From: Arthrobacter sp. 135MFCol5.1 | GTDB lineage: Bacteria > Actinomycetota > Actinomycetes > Actinomycetales > Micrococcaceae | Reading direction: 5' to 3' | Assembly: GCF_000374865.1 (NCBI RefSeq) | Contig: NZ_KB895452.1 | Location: 186,001 to 250,000 of the forward strand | Length of the DNA: 64,000 bases | Part shown: piece by piece, positions 63,024 to 64,000 of the stretch | Layout: the number at the start of each line of letters is the position of its first letter | Numbering within the stretch: the stretch's first letter is position 1 | Program-made: the position numbers and the translations under genes | Notes under the pieces: generated by a model | Told to the model about the DNA's origin: nothing | Seen by the model: only the letters and a program-made list of their open reading frames with translations | Databases searched by the model: none

Positions 63024-63412
63024 TGCCGAATATTGCCGCATTCTTCCTGGCCCTGGCCATCGTCGGGCTGGTCGGGGAGATGCTCCGACGCAAGAAGCTG
63101 CGCGAAAAGTACGCCATCTGGTGGCTCGTCGTCGGAATTGCGACCCTGATCCTTGCCGCCTTCCCGCAACTCCTGGACTATGTGGCCCAGGCCGTCGGCG
63201 TCCAACTGCCCTCCAACCTGCTGTTCATCCTCAGCATCCTCATGCTCCTGGGCGTCTGCCTCCACCTGTCCTGGGAGATTTCGGTCGTTGAAGAGGAGAC
63301 CCGGGCCTTGGCCGAAGAGGTGGCCATCCTGCGGATCCAGATTGAACGGATCAACGAGGTGATGGTCGCCGGCAGGCCCGCAGGCAGCAACGACCCGGAG
63401 GTTGAGCCCTAG
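63023..63412 (+). CDS. DUF2304 small membrane protein
   Basis: A 129-residue protein with three hydrophobic segments (about 4-20, 35-50 and 65-85) and a charged coiled-coil-like tail (SWEISVVEEETRALAEEV onward). DUF2304 proteins stand next to DPM-type glycosyltransferases in actinobacteria and probably help bind them to the membrane. Overlaps both neighbours: start within the previous stop, and its stop within the next start. Confidence 0.8.
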   Translation: MPNIAAFFLALAIVGLVGEMLRRKKLREKYAIWWLVVGIATLILAAFPQLLDYVAQAVGVQLPSNLLFILSILMLLGVCLHLSWEISVVEEETRALAEEVAILRIQIERINEVMVAGRPAGSNDPEVEP

Positions 63413-64000
63413 TGGTGGAACCCTCGCTGGACATCTTCGTGCCGTACTGGGGCGATCCCGACTACATGAAAATCACGGTGGACAGCGTCCTTGCGCAAAC
63501 TGATCCGCGCTGGTTCCTGACGGTGGTGGATGACGCCTACCCGGATCCCACGGTGGAGAATTACGTGCGGAAGATTGATGACCCGAGAATCACGTACGTC
63601 AAGAAAGCCGCGAACGAAGGCATCACCGAGAGTTTCAGGACCTCCATCCAGATGGCCAGGCAGGATCTGGTGGCCGTGGTTGGCTGCGACGACATCCTCC
63701 TGCCCAATTATGTGGAGACCGTGCTGAAGGCCTACCGCGACAACCCGGAGGCGGACATCATCCAGCCCGGGGTGCAGGTCATCGATGCTGCAGGCAACCC
63801 GGCACGCACGCTCGTGGACACCGTCAAACAGCGGCTCCTCAGGCCATCGGCCGAGTCTCCCCTGCTCCTGTCCGGCGAGACGCTTGCCACGAGCCTCCTG
63901 CACGGCGACTGGCTGTACTGGCCGTCTCTCACCTTCAAGACCTCGTCCGTCCGGACCGTCGATTTCCGCAATGAGTTCCGCATCATCCAGGACCTCGCCC
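63412..64000 (+). CDS. GT2 family glycosyltransferase (3' end outside window)
   Basis: A GTG whose G is the last base of the DUF2304 stop opens a frame that runs to the end of the window (196 codons). The protein begins VEPSLDIFVPYWGDPDYMK and shows the GT-A features LTVVDDAYPDPTVENYV and VAVVGCDDILLPNYVETVLKAY (metal-binding DD). It is a GT2 enzyme of the same operon. The end of the gene and its acceptor cannot be judged. Confidence 0.83.
   Translation, partial: MVEPSLDIFVPYWGDPDYMKITVDSVLAQTDPRWFLTVVDDAYPDPTVENYVRKIDDPRITYVKKAANEGITESFRTSIQMARQDLVAVVGCDDILLPNYVETVLKAYRDNPEADIIQPGVQVIDAAGNPARTLVDTVKQRLLRPSAESPLLLSGETLATSLLHGDWLYWPSLTFKTSSVRTVDFRNEFRIIQDLA

Overview
The window is a GC-rich (about two thirds G+C by eye), densely packed chromosomal segment of an actinomycete, most likely a Micrococcaceae (Arthrobacter/Pseudarthrobacter-like). 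This rests on a fused 2-oxoglutarate decarboxylase (Kgd), a SigR/RsrA thiol-stress pair, a SAM-IV riboswitch, the 24-residue ribosomal protein bL37, a fused RmlC-RmlD enzyme, and many genes with a -10 hexamer only 6-8 bases before the start codon, as in leaderless actinobacterial mRNAs. I saw no insertion sequence, phage gene, CRISPR array, tRNA or rRNA.

Layout. 1-7.1 kb: end of hrpA, a fabH-type gene, an overlapping sulfurtransferase/alcohol dehydrogenase/HIT operon, a divergent cysteine desulfhydrase and a metallo-hydrolase. 7.1-10.4 kb: zinc module (Zur plus ZnuABC, with a candidate Zur box). 10.4-12.8 kb: two CNNM/CBS membrane proteins. 13.3-17.1 kb: kgd. 17.3-19.4 kb: a GDSL-like protein, a DUF4097-PadR autoregulatory pair with a visible promoter and operator, and bL37. 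19.5-24.8 kb: rsrA-sigR with a SigR-type promoter, a DoxX-like protein, aroA, rsgA, hisN. 24.9-31.8 kb: SAM-IV riboswitch and class V aminotransferase-fold enzyme, a methyltransferase, a DtxR-family regulator, an HtrA-like protease, two flavin/PNPOx-fold proteins and an alcohol dehydrogenase. 31.9-36.6 kb: pfkA overlapping a HAD-GH65 fusion, and a third PNPOx-fold protein.

37.0-44.7 kb: an acyltransferase-SGNH membrane enzyme, then ssrA (tmRNA) with smpB, and a division-linked block of prfB, ftsE, ftsX and an M23 peptidase. 44.8-49.6 kb: a compact Tad/Flp pilus locus (TadA, TadB, TadC, a pilin-like protein, two TadE-like and one TadG-like protein). 49.8-64.0 kb: cell-surface glycan region with an acyltransferase, a polytopic membrane protein, a GH25 muramidase with four C-terminal repeats, and a five-gene operon (glycosyltransferase, rmlB, rmlC-rmlD, a GT2-GT4 fusion, a flippase) that would make dTDP-rhamnose and assemble and export a rhamnose-containing glycan. 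A divergent dolichyl-phosphate-type glycosyltransferase/DUF2304 operon runs off the right edge. The flippase and GT2-GT4 genes are clearly poorer in G+C than the rest and look imported.

No wholly new system is evident. The best leads are regulatory and architectural: the riboswitch-controlled class V enzyme, the SigR promoter with a possible long isoform, the DUF4097-PadR operator, the disaccharide-phosphorylase fusion coupled to pfkA, and the low-GC glycan genes with a double glycosyltransferase.
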